From positions 1,550,001 through 1,614,000 of the forward strand of contig NZ_FNSQ01000005.1 in assembly GCF_900105205.1 (NCBI RefSeq): 64,000 bases of DNA, read 5' to 3'. Origin of the DNA: Microbacterium hydrocarbonoxydans. GTDB taxonomy: Bacteria > Actinomycetota > Actinomycetes > Actinomycetales > Microbacteriaceae. Position numbers and translations under genes: made by a program. Of this stretch, positions 28,444 to 36,084 are shown piece by piece (the stretch's first letter is position 1; every line of letters starts with the position of its first letter). The notes beneath the pieces were generated by a model. The model did not search any database and had not been told where the DNA came from. It was given only the letters and a program-made list of their open reading frames with translations.

Positions 28444-29744
28444 CCGACGAACACCGATTCGGATTCCGCACCCGCGCGCTGCATGCGGGCGGCACGCCAG
28501 ACGCGACCACGGGGGCGAGAGCGGTGCCGATCTACCAGACCACGTCGTTCGTGTTCGACGATGCCGCAGACGCCGGGAACCTCTTCGCGCTGCAGAAGTA
28601 CGGCAACATCTACTCGCGGATCGGCAACCCCACGGTCGCTGCACTCGAAGAGCGCCTCGCCTCGCTCGAGGGTGGGATCGGAGCGGTGGCCACCGCGTCC
28701 GGCATGAGCGCCGAGTTCATCACCTTCGCAGCGCTCGTCGGAGCGGGAGACCACGTGGTGGCTGCCGCGCAGCTGTACGGGGGCACTGTCACCCAGCTCG
28801 ACGTCACGCTGCGTCGATTCGGTGTGCAGACCACGTTCGTCGCCTCGTCCGACCCTGCCGACTACGCCGCGGCCATCCGTCCGGAGACGAAGGTCGTCTA
28901 CGTCGAGATGATCGGGAACCCCTCGGGCGAGATCGCCGACATCGAGGGACTCGCCGAGGTCGCGCACGCCGCAGGGGTTCCCCTCGTCGTCGACGCGACA
29001 CTCGCGACGCCGTACCTCGCGCGTCCTCTGGAGCACGGCGCCGACATCGTCATCCACTCGGTGACGAAGTTCCTCGGCGGCCACGGGACCACTCTCGGCG
29101 GCGTCGTCATCGAGAAGGGCACCTTCGACTGGGGCAACGGCCGGTTCCCGCAGATGACGGAGCCCGTGGAGTCCTACGGCGGCATCCGGTGGTGGGACAA
29201 CTTCGGCGAGTACGGGTTCCTCACCAAGCTCCGCACCGAGCAGCTGCGCGACATCGGCCCCGCCCTCAGCGCGCAGTCGGCGTTCGCTCTCCTGCAGGGC
29301 GTCGAGACGCTGCCGCAGCGCATCGACGCGCACCTCGCGAACGCGCGGGTCGTCGCCGATTGGCTGCACTCCGATCCGCGCGTCGAGTACGTCACGTGGG
29401 CAGGGCTCGAGGACCACCCGCACCACGAGCGCGCCGCCAAGTACCTCCCGCTCGGGCCCGGCTCGGTGTTCGCCTTCGGAGTGAAGGCCGACGATGGCCG
29501 TGCAGCGGGGGAGACGTTCATCGACAGCCTGCAGCTGGCCTCGCACCTCGCGAACATCGGCGATGCGCGCACGCTCGTCATCCACCCGGCGTCCACGACG
29601 CACCGTCAGCTCACCGAGGCGCAGCTCGCGGCTGCCGGAGTGCGCCCCGACCTCATTCGGATCTCGGTCGGACTCGAGGATGCGGAGGACATCATCTGGG
29701 ACCTCGACCAGGCCCTCACGACAGCGACAGGAGCAGGCAGATGA
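28440..29744 (+). CDS. metY: O-acetylhomoserine sulfhydrylase (O-acetylhomoserine aminocarboxypropyltransferase)
   Basis: A PLP enzyme that makes homocysteine from O-acetylhomoserine and sulfide, releasing acetate. The 434-residue protein has a substrate region YGNIYSRIGNPT (54-65) and a Schiff-base lysine at Lys210 (HSVTKFLGGHG). The long insertion around residues 235-260 (GGIRWWDNFGEYGFLTKLR) distinguishes MetY from the shorter MetB/MetZ group. The ATG overlaps the acs stop by four bases. Confidence 0.94.
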   Translation: MTDEHRFGFRTRALHAGGTPDATTGARAVPIYQTTSFVFDDAADAGNLFALQKYGNIYSRIGNPTVAALEERLASLEGGIGAVATASGMSAEFITFAALVGAGDHVVAAAQLYGGTVTQLDVTLRRFGVQTTFVASSDPADYAAAIRPETKVVYVEMIGNPSGEIADIEGLAEVAHAAGVPLVVDATLATPYLARPLEHGADIVIHSVTKFLGGHGTTLGGVVIEKGTFDWGNGRFPQMTEPVESYGGIRWWDNFGEYGFLTKLRTEQLRDIGPALSAQSAFALLQGVETLPQRIDAHLANARVVADWLHSDPRVEYVTWAGLEDHPHHERAAKYLPLGPGSVFAFGVKADDGRAAGETFIDSLQLASHLANIGDARTLVIHPASTTHRQLTEAQLAAAGVRPDLIRISVGLEDAEDIIWDLDQALTTATGAGR

Positions 29745-30325
29745 GCGGCATCCCGAGTGCGGCCGGCGACAGCTGCGCGGTCCCTCCGGTGCAGGACCAG
29801 GCATCCTGTGCGCTGCCCGGCGTCGCGTCGGCGCCTTCCGATCGGAAGTGGATCGGTCCCGGCCCCCAGCAGAGGTTCGGCATCCTGCGCGGCGCCACCT
29901 CGATCGCGATCGTCGGCGCATCCGCCAACCCCGCTCGCGCGTCGTACTTCGTCGCGACCTATCTGCTCTCCAGCACGCGGTACCAGGTCTATCTCGTCAA
30001 CCCACGGGAGACCGAGATCCTGGGGCAGCCGGTCTACGCCTCTCTGGCCGACCTGCCGGTGGCTCCCGACATCGTGGACGTCTTCCGGCGGCACGACGAT
30101 CTTCCCGGCGTCGCCCAGGAGGCGGTCGAGGCGGGGGCGCGGACCCTGTGGCTGCAGCTGGGCTCGTGGAACGAGGATGCGGCGGTCATCGCCAAGTCTG
30201 CCGGGCTGTCCGTCGTCATGGACCGGTGCGTCAAGATCGAGCATGCCCGGTTCCACGGCGGGCTGCACCTCGCGGGCTTCGACACCGGCGTCATCAGCTC
30301 GCGCCGTCAGCTCTCCGCGCGGTGA
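29741..30325 (+). CDS. CoA-binding domain protein (YccU-like)
   Basis: A 194-residue single-domain Rossmann-like CoA-binding protein. Visible features are the nucleotide loop SIAIVGASANPARASYF (about 55-71), VYLVNPRETEILGQPVYASL, the DIVDVFRRHDDLP segment and the C-terminal MDRCVKIEHARFHG characteristic of the YccU family. Residues 1-40 form an extension before the fold, rich in small residues and including two cysteines. It overlaps the metY stop by four bases. Role unknown; possibly a CoA/acyl-CoA sensor for the acetate and methionine steps. Confidence 0.85.
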   Translation: MSGIPSAAGDSCAVPPVQDQASCALPGVASAPSDRKWIGPGPQQRFGILRGATSIAIVGASANPARASYFVATYLLSSTRYQVYLVNPRETEILGQPVYASLADLPVAPDIVDVFRRHDDLPGVAQEAVEAGARTLWLQLGSWNEDAAVIAKSAGLSVVMDRCVKIEHARFHGGLHLAGFDTGVISSRRQLSAR

Positions 30326-30344
30326 GCGGTACCGGCGCCGAGCC

Positions 30345-30350
30345 TAGACT
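30345..30350 (+). promoter_or_regulatory. Leaderless -10 box of coaE
   Basis: TAGACT ends 6 nt before the coaE ATG, with no ribosome binding site. Confidence 0.55.
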
Positions 30351-30356
30351 GGCGGC

Positions 30357-30956
30357 ATGCCTCTCATCGCGCTGACCGGCGGCATCGCCTCCGGCAAGTC
30401 GACCATCGCACGACGACTCGCGGAGCACGGAGCGGTCGTCGTCGATGCGGATCAGATCGTACGCGACGTGCAGGCTCCCGGCACCCCGGTGCTCGCACGC
30501 ATTCGGGAGACCTTCGGCGATGAGGTCATCGCGACCGACGGCGGACTCGACCGAGCGGCGCTGGGGGCGAAGGTCTTCGGCGATCCGGAGCAGCTCGCCC
30601 GACTGAACGCCATCGTCCACCCCGCGGTGCGTGCGGAGTCGCAGCGTCGCTTCGAGGCGGCCGCATCCGCGGACCCCTCAACCGTCGTCGTCTACGACGT
30701 CCCACTGCTCGTGGAGGCGCGGGTCGACGACCCCTGGGATCTCATCGTCGTCGCGCACGCCCCCGCCGAGGAACGCCGACGCCGACTCGTCGAGCTGCGC
30801 GGCATGACGGCACAGTCGGCGCAGGAGCGGATCGATGCGCAGGTCTCTGACGATCGGCGCCTCGCGATCGCCGACGAGGTCGTCGACACCTCGGGAACCC
30901 TGGAGCAGACGATCCAGCAGACGGATGCGCTGTGGGAGCGGATCCGCTCGTCGTGA
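30357..30956 (+). CDS. coaE: Dephospho-CoA kinase
   Basis: The last step of coenzyme A synthesis, phosphorylating dephospho-CoA at the ribose 3' position. The 199-residue protein has a P-loop GGIASGKST (residues 8-16), the DADQIVRDVQAPG substrate segment and the lid region EERRRRLVELRGMT. It lacks the extra C-terminal GrpB-like domain found in some actinobacterial CoaE proteins. Transcription is probably leaderless. It overlaps the MFS gene by four bases. Confidence 0.95.
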   Translation: MPLIALTGGIASGKSTIARRLAEHGAVVVDADQIVRDVQAPGTPVLARIRETFGDEVIATDGGLDRAALGAKVFGDPEQLARLNAIVHPAVRAESQRRFEAAASADPSTVVVYDVPLLVEARVDDPWDLIVVAHAPAEERRRRLVELRGMTAQSAQERIDAQVSDDRRLAIADEVVDTSGTLEQTIQQTDALWERIRSS

Positions 30957-32176
30957 CCTTCACCGGTCATACCCCCGGTTCTGCGGCCTATCGGCGCCTC
31001 ATCGTCGGGTTGTTCTTCGCCGGGATCGCCACCTTCGCCCAGCTGTACTCGCCGCAGGCCGTGCTTCCCCAGCTGTCAGCGGACCTCGCCATCCCGCCGG
31101 CGACAGCCGCGCTCGCAGTCTCGGCTGCGACTCTCGGTCTCGCCGCCGCGGTCATCCCGTGGTCGATGGTCGCCGACCGTATCGGTCGCGTGCCGGCCAT
31201 GGCGATCGGGGTGATCGCTGCGACCGTGATGGGGCTGCTCACTCCCTTCAGCGCCGGGATGGAGATGCTGCTGGTGCTGCGGCTTCTGGAAGGGATCGCG
31301 CTGGGCGCGGTGCCGGCCGTCGCGCTCGCGTACCTCAGCGAGGAGGTGAGCGCCCGCAGTGCGGCCGCTGCGGCGGGGAGCTACATCGCGGGGACGACGG
31401 TGGGCGGCCTGCTCGGCCGTGTCGTGTCGGGGGTCGCCGGCGAGCAGTTCGGGTGGCGCGTGGGGATCTGGGTCGTGGCCGGGGTCTGCGGGCTGGCCGC
31501 CGCGCTCTTCCTCTGGCTCACCCCGAGAGCGCAGGGATTCGTGCCCGGACGCTTCCGCGACAGCACGGGACCGGGCATGCTCACCCGGCTCCTGGCGCCG
31601 ATGCGGTCGCCGCGCCAGCTGGTGCTGTACCTCCAGGGCTTCCTCCTCATGGGGGCGTTCGTCGCCGTGTACAACTACCTCGGCTTCCACCTGGTCGCGC
31701 CGCCCTTCGGACTGCCGACATGGCTGGTCACGCTGCTCTTCCTGGCCTATCTCGCCGGCACGGCGTCGTCGCCCTCGGCGGGTCGGCTGGCATCGCGGTT
31801 CGGGCGTTATCAGGTGCTCCTGTGCTCTATCGCGGTCATGGCGATCGGTGCGGCGATCATGCTCGCTCCGGTCGCGCCGCTCGTGGTCGTCGGTCTGCTG
31901 ATCTTCACGGCCGGGTTCTTCGCCGCGCATGCCGTGGCCTCCGGCTGGGCACCCGCCGAGTCACCGCCGGGCAGTCGGGCGCAGGCGTCGTCGCTCTACT
32001 ACTTCGGCTACTACGCGGGTTCGAGTCTGTTCGGCTGGGCACTGGGGATCGTGTTCGGCGAGGCCGCATGGGCGTGGTTCGTGGCAGCGATCGTCGCGAT
32101 GTGCGTGGTGTCCGGCGCCGGAGCCGCGATCGCGCTCCGCAGCGCCCCGACCGGGCGCGTGCCGCAGAACGTCTAA
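30953..32176 (+). CDS. MFS transporter (drug/metabolite efflux type)
   Basis: A 407-residue transporter with twelve predicted membrane helices in two halves. The first intracellular loop is WSMVADRIGRVPAMAIG, the MFS loop 2-3 signature in a shortened form. A central loop holds LTPRAQGFVPGRFRD. The GTG start overlaps the coaE stop by four bases, so translation is coupled. Similar to YnfM/arabinose-efflux-like MFS proteins; substrate unknown. The stop overlaps that of the convergent DUF4126 gene by four bases. Confidence 0.87.
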   Translation: MTFTGHTPGSAAYRRLIVGLFFAGIATFAQLYSPQAVLPQLSADLAIPPATAALAVSAATLGLAAAVIPWSMVADRIGRVPAMAIGVIAATVMGLLTPFSAGMEMLLVLRLLEGIALGAVPAVALAYLSEEVSARSAAAAAGSYIAGTTVGGLLGRVVSGVAGEQFGWRVGIWVVAGVCGLAAALFLWLTPRAQGFVPGRFRDSTGPGMLTRLLAPMRSPRQLVLYLQGFLLMGAFVAVYNYLGFHLVAPPFGLPTWLVTLLFLAYLAGTASSPSAGRLASRFGRYQVLLCSIAVMAIGAAIMLAPVAPLVVVGLLIFTAGFFAAHAVASGWAPAESPPGSRAQASSLYYFGYYAGSSLFGWALGIVFGEAAWAWFVAAIVAMCVVSGAGAAIALRSAPTGRVPQNV

Positions 32177-32793
32177 GTGCTGACGCGGCCGGCCGAGTGA
32201 CCGGAGTTGTTCTCCCGACGCCTGCGCGCCAGGCGACGCAGCCCGAGGATGACGACCACCACGAGTCCGACCAGCAGCACGGCGGCCACGACCGGGACGA
32301 TGATCGCCGCGGCGGCGAGCGCGAACGATGCGCCGTCCTCGGCCGTGCTCAGCACGGGAGCGGCGAGGCCGCCCGTCACGGTGTTCGCCGCCACGTGGGC
32401 CGACGCCTTCACGATGTGGACGATCAGGGCGATGACGATGCCCACCACGACCGGCACCCACGTGTTGTCGGTGAAGAAGGCCGCCGGATCGTCCACGGCG
32501 ATGGTCTGCGCTCCGGAGCCCGCGCCGAAGGCGATACCGCCGGATGCCGGGCGCAGGATGCTCTGGATGACGTCGTTCACGGAGTCGAGTGCCGGGATCT
32601 TGTCGGCGACGATCTCGAGAAGCAGCAGCCCGCCGAGGATCCAGAGGGAGAGATCGCTCGACAGCCACGACCAGGACGACGGCAGTTCCATCGCCGGTAG
32701 GAGTCGGTCAGCCAGCCCTAGCAGGAAGAGCGGCATCCAGGCGTTGAGGCCCGCGGATGCGGCGAGGCTGGTGCCGATGATGAACTCGATCAC
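32173..32793 (-). CDS. DUF4126 family membrane protein
   Basis: Function unknown; recognised by the family N-terminus [17 protein letters not shown] and the conserved [22 protein letters not shown] segment. The 206-residue protein has about four hydrophobic segments (1-30, 46-63, 108-128 and 155-185) and a strongly basic C-terminus ([10 protein letters not shown]). It starts at GTG. It is divergent from uvrB, with both genes apparently leaderless. Confidence 0.86.
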   Translation of the reverse strand: MIEFIIGTSLAASAGLNAWMPLFLLGLADRLLPAMELPSSWSWLSSDLSLWILGGLLLLEIVADKIPALDSVNDVIQSILRPASGGIAFGAGSGAQTIAVDDPAAFFTDNTWVPVVVGIVIALIVHIVKASAHVAANTVTGGLAAPVLSTAEDGASFALAAAAIIVPVVAAVLLVGLVVVVILGLRRLARRRRENNSGHSAGRVST

Positions 32794-32799
32794 GCCCCC

Positions 32800-32805
32800 A
32801 CTCTA
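32800..32805 (-). promoter_or_regulatory. Leaderless -10 box of the DUF4126 gene
   Basis: TAGAGT on the minus strand ends 6 nt before the GTG start at 32793. Confidence 0.5.
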
Positions 32806-32846
32806 GGTGTGCTCGCCTCGGCGGCCCGGATGTCGGTGGCCAGGCA

Positions 32847-32852
32847 TACGCT
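32847..32852 (+). promoter_or_regulatory. Leaderless -10 box of uvrB
   Basis: TACGCT ends 6 nt before the uvrB ATG. No LexA-type palindrome is visible in the 65-bp divergent region. Confidence 0.5.
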
Positions 32853-32858
32853 GGAAGC

Positions 32859-34931
32859 ATGCAGACCACCCGCAGTGTCCGTCCCTTCGAGGTCATCAGC
32901 GAGTACGCACCCGCCGGCGACCAGCCCAAGGCGATCGCCGAGCTCGCGTCGCGCATCAATGCGGGCGAGACCGACATCGTGCTGCTCGGAGCGACGGGTA
33001 CCGGAAAGTCCGCCACGACCGCCTGGCTCGTCGAGCAGGTGCAGCGCCCGACCCTCGTGCTCGCGCACAACAAGACCCTCGCCGCGCAGCTCGCCAACGA
33101 GTTCCGCGAGCTGATGCCGAACAACGCCGTCGAGTACTTCGTCTCGTACTACGACTACTACCAGCCCGAGGCGTACGTCCCGCAGACGGACACCTTCATC
33201 GAGAAGGACTCGTCGATCAACTCCGAGGTGGAGCGTCTGCGTCACTCCACCACGAACTCGCTCCTCAGCCGTCGAGACGTGATCGTGGTCTCGACCGTGT
33301 CGTGCATCTACGGTCTCGGCGCCCCGGAAGAGTATCTGCGCGCCATGGTCGCGCTCCAGGTGGGGGAGAGGTACGACAGGGATGCTCTGATCCGCCAGTT
33401 CATCTCGATGCAGTACAACCGCAACGACGTCGACTTCTCGCGCGGGAACTTCCGGGTACGCGGCGACACGATCGAGATCATCCCGGTCTATGAGGAGCAC
33501 GCGATCCGCATCGAGCTGTTCGGTGACGAGATCGAGGCGCTGTACTCCCTGCATCCGCTCACCGGCGAGGTCATCGAGAAGCTCGATTCCGTGCCGATCT
33601 TCCCCGCCTCGCACTACGTGGCAGGGACCGATGTGATCCAGCGGTCGATCGGCACGATCGAGCACGAGCTCGAGGAGCGGCTGAAGGAGTTCGAGCGGCA
33701 GGGCAAGCTGCTCGAGGCGCAGCGACTGCGTATGCGCACGACGTTCGACCTCGAGATGCTGCAGCAGCTCGGCTTCTGCTCCGGGATCGAGAACTACTCC
33801 CGCCACATGGACGGTCGTCAGCCCGGTGAGCCGCCGCACACCCTGCTCGACTTCTTCCCCGACGACTTCATGCTCGTCATCGACGAGTCGCACGTCACCG
33901 TGCCGCAGATCGGTGCGATGTACGAGGGCGACGCATCTCGTAAGCGCACGCTCGTCGATCACGGCTTCCGCCTGCCGAGCGCCATGGACAACCGGCCGCT
34001 GCGCTGGGACGAGTTCAAGAACCGCATCGGCCAGACCGTGTACCTCTCGGCGACCCCGGGCAAGTATGAGATGGGGATCGCCGACGGCGTGGTCGAGCAG
34101 ATCATCCGCCCGACCGGTCTCGTCGATCCGCAGATCATCGTGAAGCCGTCGAAGGGCCAGATCGACGATCTCCTCGAGGAGATCCGCCTGCGTGTCGAGC
34201 GCGACGAGCGTGTGCTCGTGACGACTCTCACGAAGAAGATGTCCGAGGAGCTCACGGACTTCCTCGGCGAGCACGGTGTGCGCGTGCGGTACCTGCACTC
34301 CGACGTCGACACGCTGCGCCGGGTCGAGCTGCTCAGCGAACTCCGCAGCGGCGTCTACGACGTCCTCGTGGGCATCAACCTGCTCCGCGAAGGTCTCGAC
34401 CTGCCGGAGGTCTCGTTGGTCGCGATCCTCGACGCCGACAAGGAGGGCTTCCTCCGCTCAGGGACGTCGCTCATCCAGACCATCGGGCGTGCGGCGCGAA
34501 ACGTGTCCGGCGAGGTGCACATGTACGCCGACAGGATCACCGACTCGATGGCGAAGGCCATCGAAGAGACAGACCGCCGTCGAGAGAAGCAGGTCGCCTA
34601 CAACCTCGAGAACGGGATCGATCCGCAGCCACTGCGGAAGCGGATCGCCGACATCACCGAGGTCCTTGCCCGCGAGGGCGCGGACACGGCCGACATGCTG
34701 TCCGGGCGTGGCCGCGCGACGGGCAAGGGCAAGTCGCCCACTCCGAACCTCCGCCGGACGGGTATCGCCGCCGAGGGTGCGCAGCAGCTCGAGGCCATGA
34801 TCCAGGATCTGTCCGACCAGATGCTCGCGGCTGCTGCCGAGCTCAAGTTCGAGCTCGCCGGACGACTGCGAGACGAGGTGCAGGACCTCAAGAAGGAGCT
34901 GCGGGCGATGGAACGGGCCGGGCACGCCTGA
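32859..34931 (+). CDS. uvrB: Excinuclease ABC subunit B
   Basis: The damage-verifying helicase-like subunit of nucleotide excision repair. The 690-residue protein has Walker A GATGTGKS (44-51), the beta-hairpin [17 protein letters not shown] that clamps DNA, a DESH Walker B, helicase motifs V/VI ([13 protein letters not shown] and QTIGRAARN) and a C-terminal UVR domain (about 645-680) that contacts UvrC. uvrA and uvrC are encoded 1.2 kb downstream. The start is fixed by the -10 box. Confidence 0.97.
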   Translation: MQTTRSVRPFEVISEYAPAGDQPKAIAELASRINAGETDIVLLGATGTGKSATTAWLVEQVQRPTLVLAHNKTLAAQLANEFRELMPNNAVEYFVSYYDYYQPEAYVPQTDTFIEKDSSINSEVERLRHSTTNSLLSRRDVIVVSTVSCIYGLGAPEEYLRAMVALQVGERYDRDALIRQFISMQYNRNDVDFSRGNFRVRGDTIEIIPVYEEHAIRIELFGDEIEALYSLHPLTGEVIEKLDSVPIFPASHYVAGTDVIQRSIGTIEHELEERLKEFERQGKLLEAQRLRMRTTFDLEMLQQLGFCSGIENYSRHMDGRQPGEPPHTLLDFFPDDFMLVIDESHVTVPQIGAMYEGDASRKRTLVDHGFRLPSAMDNRPLRWDEFKNRIGQTVYLSATPGKYEMGIADGVVEQIIRPTGLVDPQIIVKPSKGQIDDLLEEIRLRVERDERVLVTTLTKKMSEELTDFLGEHGVRVRYLHSDVDTLRRVELLSELRSGVYDVLVGINLLREGLDLPEVSLVAILDADKEGFLRSGTSLIQTIGRAARNVSGEVHMYADRITDSMAKAIEETDRRREKQVAYNLENGIDPQPLRKRIADITEVLAREGADTADMLSGRGRATGKGKSPTPNLRRTGIAAEGAQQLEAMIQDLSDQMLAAAAELKFELAGRLRDEVQDLKKELRAMERAGHA

Positions 34932-34944
34932 TCCTCAGGCAGTG

Positions 34945-35283
34945 ATGACCATGGACGTCGCAGGGGAGGAGCTCGCCGACCGGGTGCGGGCACTGCTGAC
35001 GCTCGATGCGGATGTCGAGGAGAAGCGGATGTTCGGCACTCGGGCGTTCCTCATCGACGGGCACATCCTCGTGGGGGCGCGCTCCGGCGGAGTGCTCCTG
35101 GTGAGGGTCGACGAGGAGCACGGCGCGACGCTCGTCGCCAGGCCAGGAGTGGAGACCGCGGTCATGGGGCCGCGCACCATGGGCACGGGGTGGCTCGATG
35201 TCGCGCCCGAGGTGCTGGTCGACGATGCCGACCTGGCGTTCTGGCTCGACGCGGCACGTGAGGATGCATCTCGCGACCGGTGA
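34945..35283 (+). CDS. TfoX N-terminal domain protein
   Basis: A 112-residue protein matching the TfoX/Sxy N-terminal fold. The KRMFGTRAFLIDGHILVGARSGGVLLVRV segment and the C-terminal GTGWLDVAPEVLVDDADLAFWL are family features. TfoX is a competence regulator in gammaproteobacteria, but stand-alone N-terminal-domain proteins are widespread and uncharacterised. It starts 13 bp after uvrB, so it is probably on the same mRNA. GTG 34942 and ATG 34951 are other possible starts; the ribosome site is weak. Confidence 0.75.
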   Translation: MTMDVAGEELADRVRALLTLDADVEEKRMFGTRAFLIDGHILVGARSGGVLLVRVDEEHGATLVARPGVETAVMGPRTMGTGWLDVAPEVLVDDADLAFWLDAAREDASRDR

Positions 35284-35294
35284 CGCCGCGTCTG

Positions 35295-35537
35295 TCAGGG
35301 GCAGTGCACGAGGGTCTTGGCGCCCGAGCGGTCGATCTCGTGTTCGCTCATCGGCGCTCCGCACAGCGGACAGGCGCGTGCGGCGCGCTCCGCGGCGCTG
35401 GGGGGCGGAGCCTTCTCGTACGGGCCGACGGAGGCCGGTCCTGCGAGGCGGATCAGGTTCGTGTTGATCCACGCGTAGAGGCCACCGGCCTCGCGGATCC
35501 GAGTGCGAAGGGGAGGGCGATCACTGGAGTGTGCCAT
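35295..35537 (-). CDS. Small zinc-ribbon-like protein divergent from a MarR regulator
   Basis: An unnamed 80-residue protein. It begins MAHSSDRPPLRTRIREAGG, continues with the segment LYAWINTNLIRLAGPASVGPYE, and ends with CPLCGAPMSEHEIDRSG followed by a terminal HCP. The CxxC and the C-terminal His/Cys could bind one zinc. I know of no tested function. Its promoter is back to back with that of the MarR gene and overlapped by the same palindromes, so it is probably the regulator's target. Confidence 0.72.
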   Translation of the reverse strand: MAHSSDRPPLRTRIREAGGLYAWINTNLIRLAGPASVGPYEKAPPPSAAERAARACPLCGAPMSEHEIDRSGAKTLVHCP

Positions 35538-35542
35538 GATGC

Positions 35543-35561
35543 TTAGTGTACTAATCATTAG
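35543..35561. promoter_or_regulatory. Overlapping palindromes, candidate MarR operator
   Basis: Two overlapping inverted repeats: TTAGTGTACTAA (35543-35554) and CTAATCATTAG (35551-35561). They cover the minus-strand -10 box (TACACT, 35545-35550, 7 nt before the zinc-protein ATG) and the -35 area of the MarR promoter (TATAGT at 35570-35575, 7 nt before its GTG). AT-rich palindromes of this size are typical MarR sites. Confidence 0.65.
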
Positions 35562-35569
35562 GGTAGATG

Positions 35570-35575
35570 TATAGT
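35570..35575 (+). promoter_or_regulatory. Leaderless -10 box of the MarR gene
   Basis: TATAGT ends 7 nt before the GTG start at 35583, with no ribosome binding site. Confidence 0.55.
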
Positions 35576-35582
35576 CGATGCC

Positions 35583-36026
35583 GTGACGGCATCCGATGAC
35601 CTGCTCAAGCTCGACAACCAGCTCTGCTTCGCTCTGGTGACTGCCGCCCGCAACGTCGTCGCGATATATCGTCCGATCCTCGAGCCATTGGGGCTCACGC
35701 ATCCCCAGTACCTCGTGATGCTCGCCCTGTGGGAGCGCGCACCCCGGCCGCTCAACGACCTCGCCGCCGATCTCGCGATGGAGCCGGCGACGGCCTCGCC
35801 GCTCGTGAAGCGCCTCGAAGCGGACGGCCTCGTCGAGAGACAACGCAGCGCGCAGGATGAGCGGCGCCTCGACATCACGCTCACCGCGGCGGGGCGCGCT
35901 CTGCGCGAACGGGCACTCGACGTGCCGCGCCAGGTCATGGCCGCCGTCGAGATGGACCTCGAGCAGATCTCGGCCCTTCGCGACGGGTTGTCGGCGTTCG
36001 CGGGGCGCCGTTCCGCCCCGGAGTGA
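35583..36026 (+). CDS. MarR family transcriptional regulator
   Basis: A 147-residue winged-helix regulator. The recognition region is LNDLAADLAMEPATASPLVKRLEADGLVERQRSAQDERRLDITLT (about residues 58-102), with the wing at the DERRLDI turn, flanked by N- and C-terminal dimerisation helices. The sole cysteine, near the N-terminus (NQLCFALV), is in the position used for peroxide sensing in OhrR-type MarR proteins, but no ohr gene is adjacent. GTG start from a leaderless promoter. Likely represses itself and the divergent zinc-ribbon gene. Confidence 0.87.
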   Translation: MTASDDLLKLDNQLCFALVTAARNVVAIYRPILEPLGLTHPQYLVMLALWERAPRPLNDLAADLAMEPATASPLVKRLEADGLVERQRSAQDERRLDITLTAAGRALRERALDVPRQVMAAVEMDLEQISALRDGLSAFAGRRSAPE

Positions 36027-36072
36027 GCGCTTGTCTGGGAGCCCTCACGGAGCCAATGTCCGTGGCCCCTCG

Positions 36073-36078
36073 TAGACT
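36073..36078 (+). promoter_or_regulatory. Leaderless -10 box of uvrA
   Basis: TAGACT ends 6 nt before the GTG start of uvrA. No SOS-box palindrome is seen between the MarR stop and this box. Confidence 0.55.
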
Positions 36079-36084
36079 TGATCA

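Noticed and set aside
32794..32858. LexA/SOS box for uvrB or uvrA
   Set aside because: No TCGAAC/GTTCGA-type or other inverted repeat is present near either promoter.
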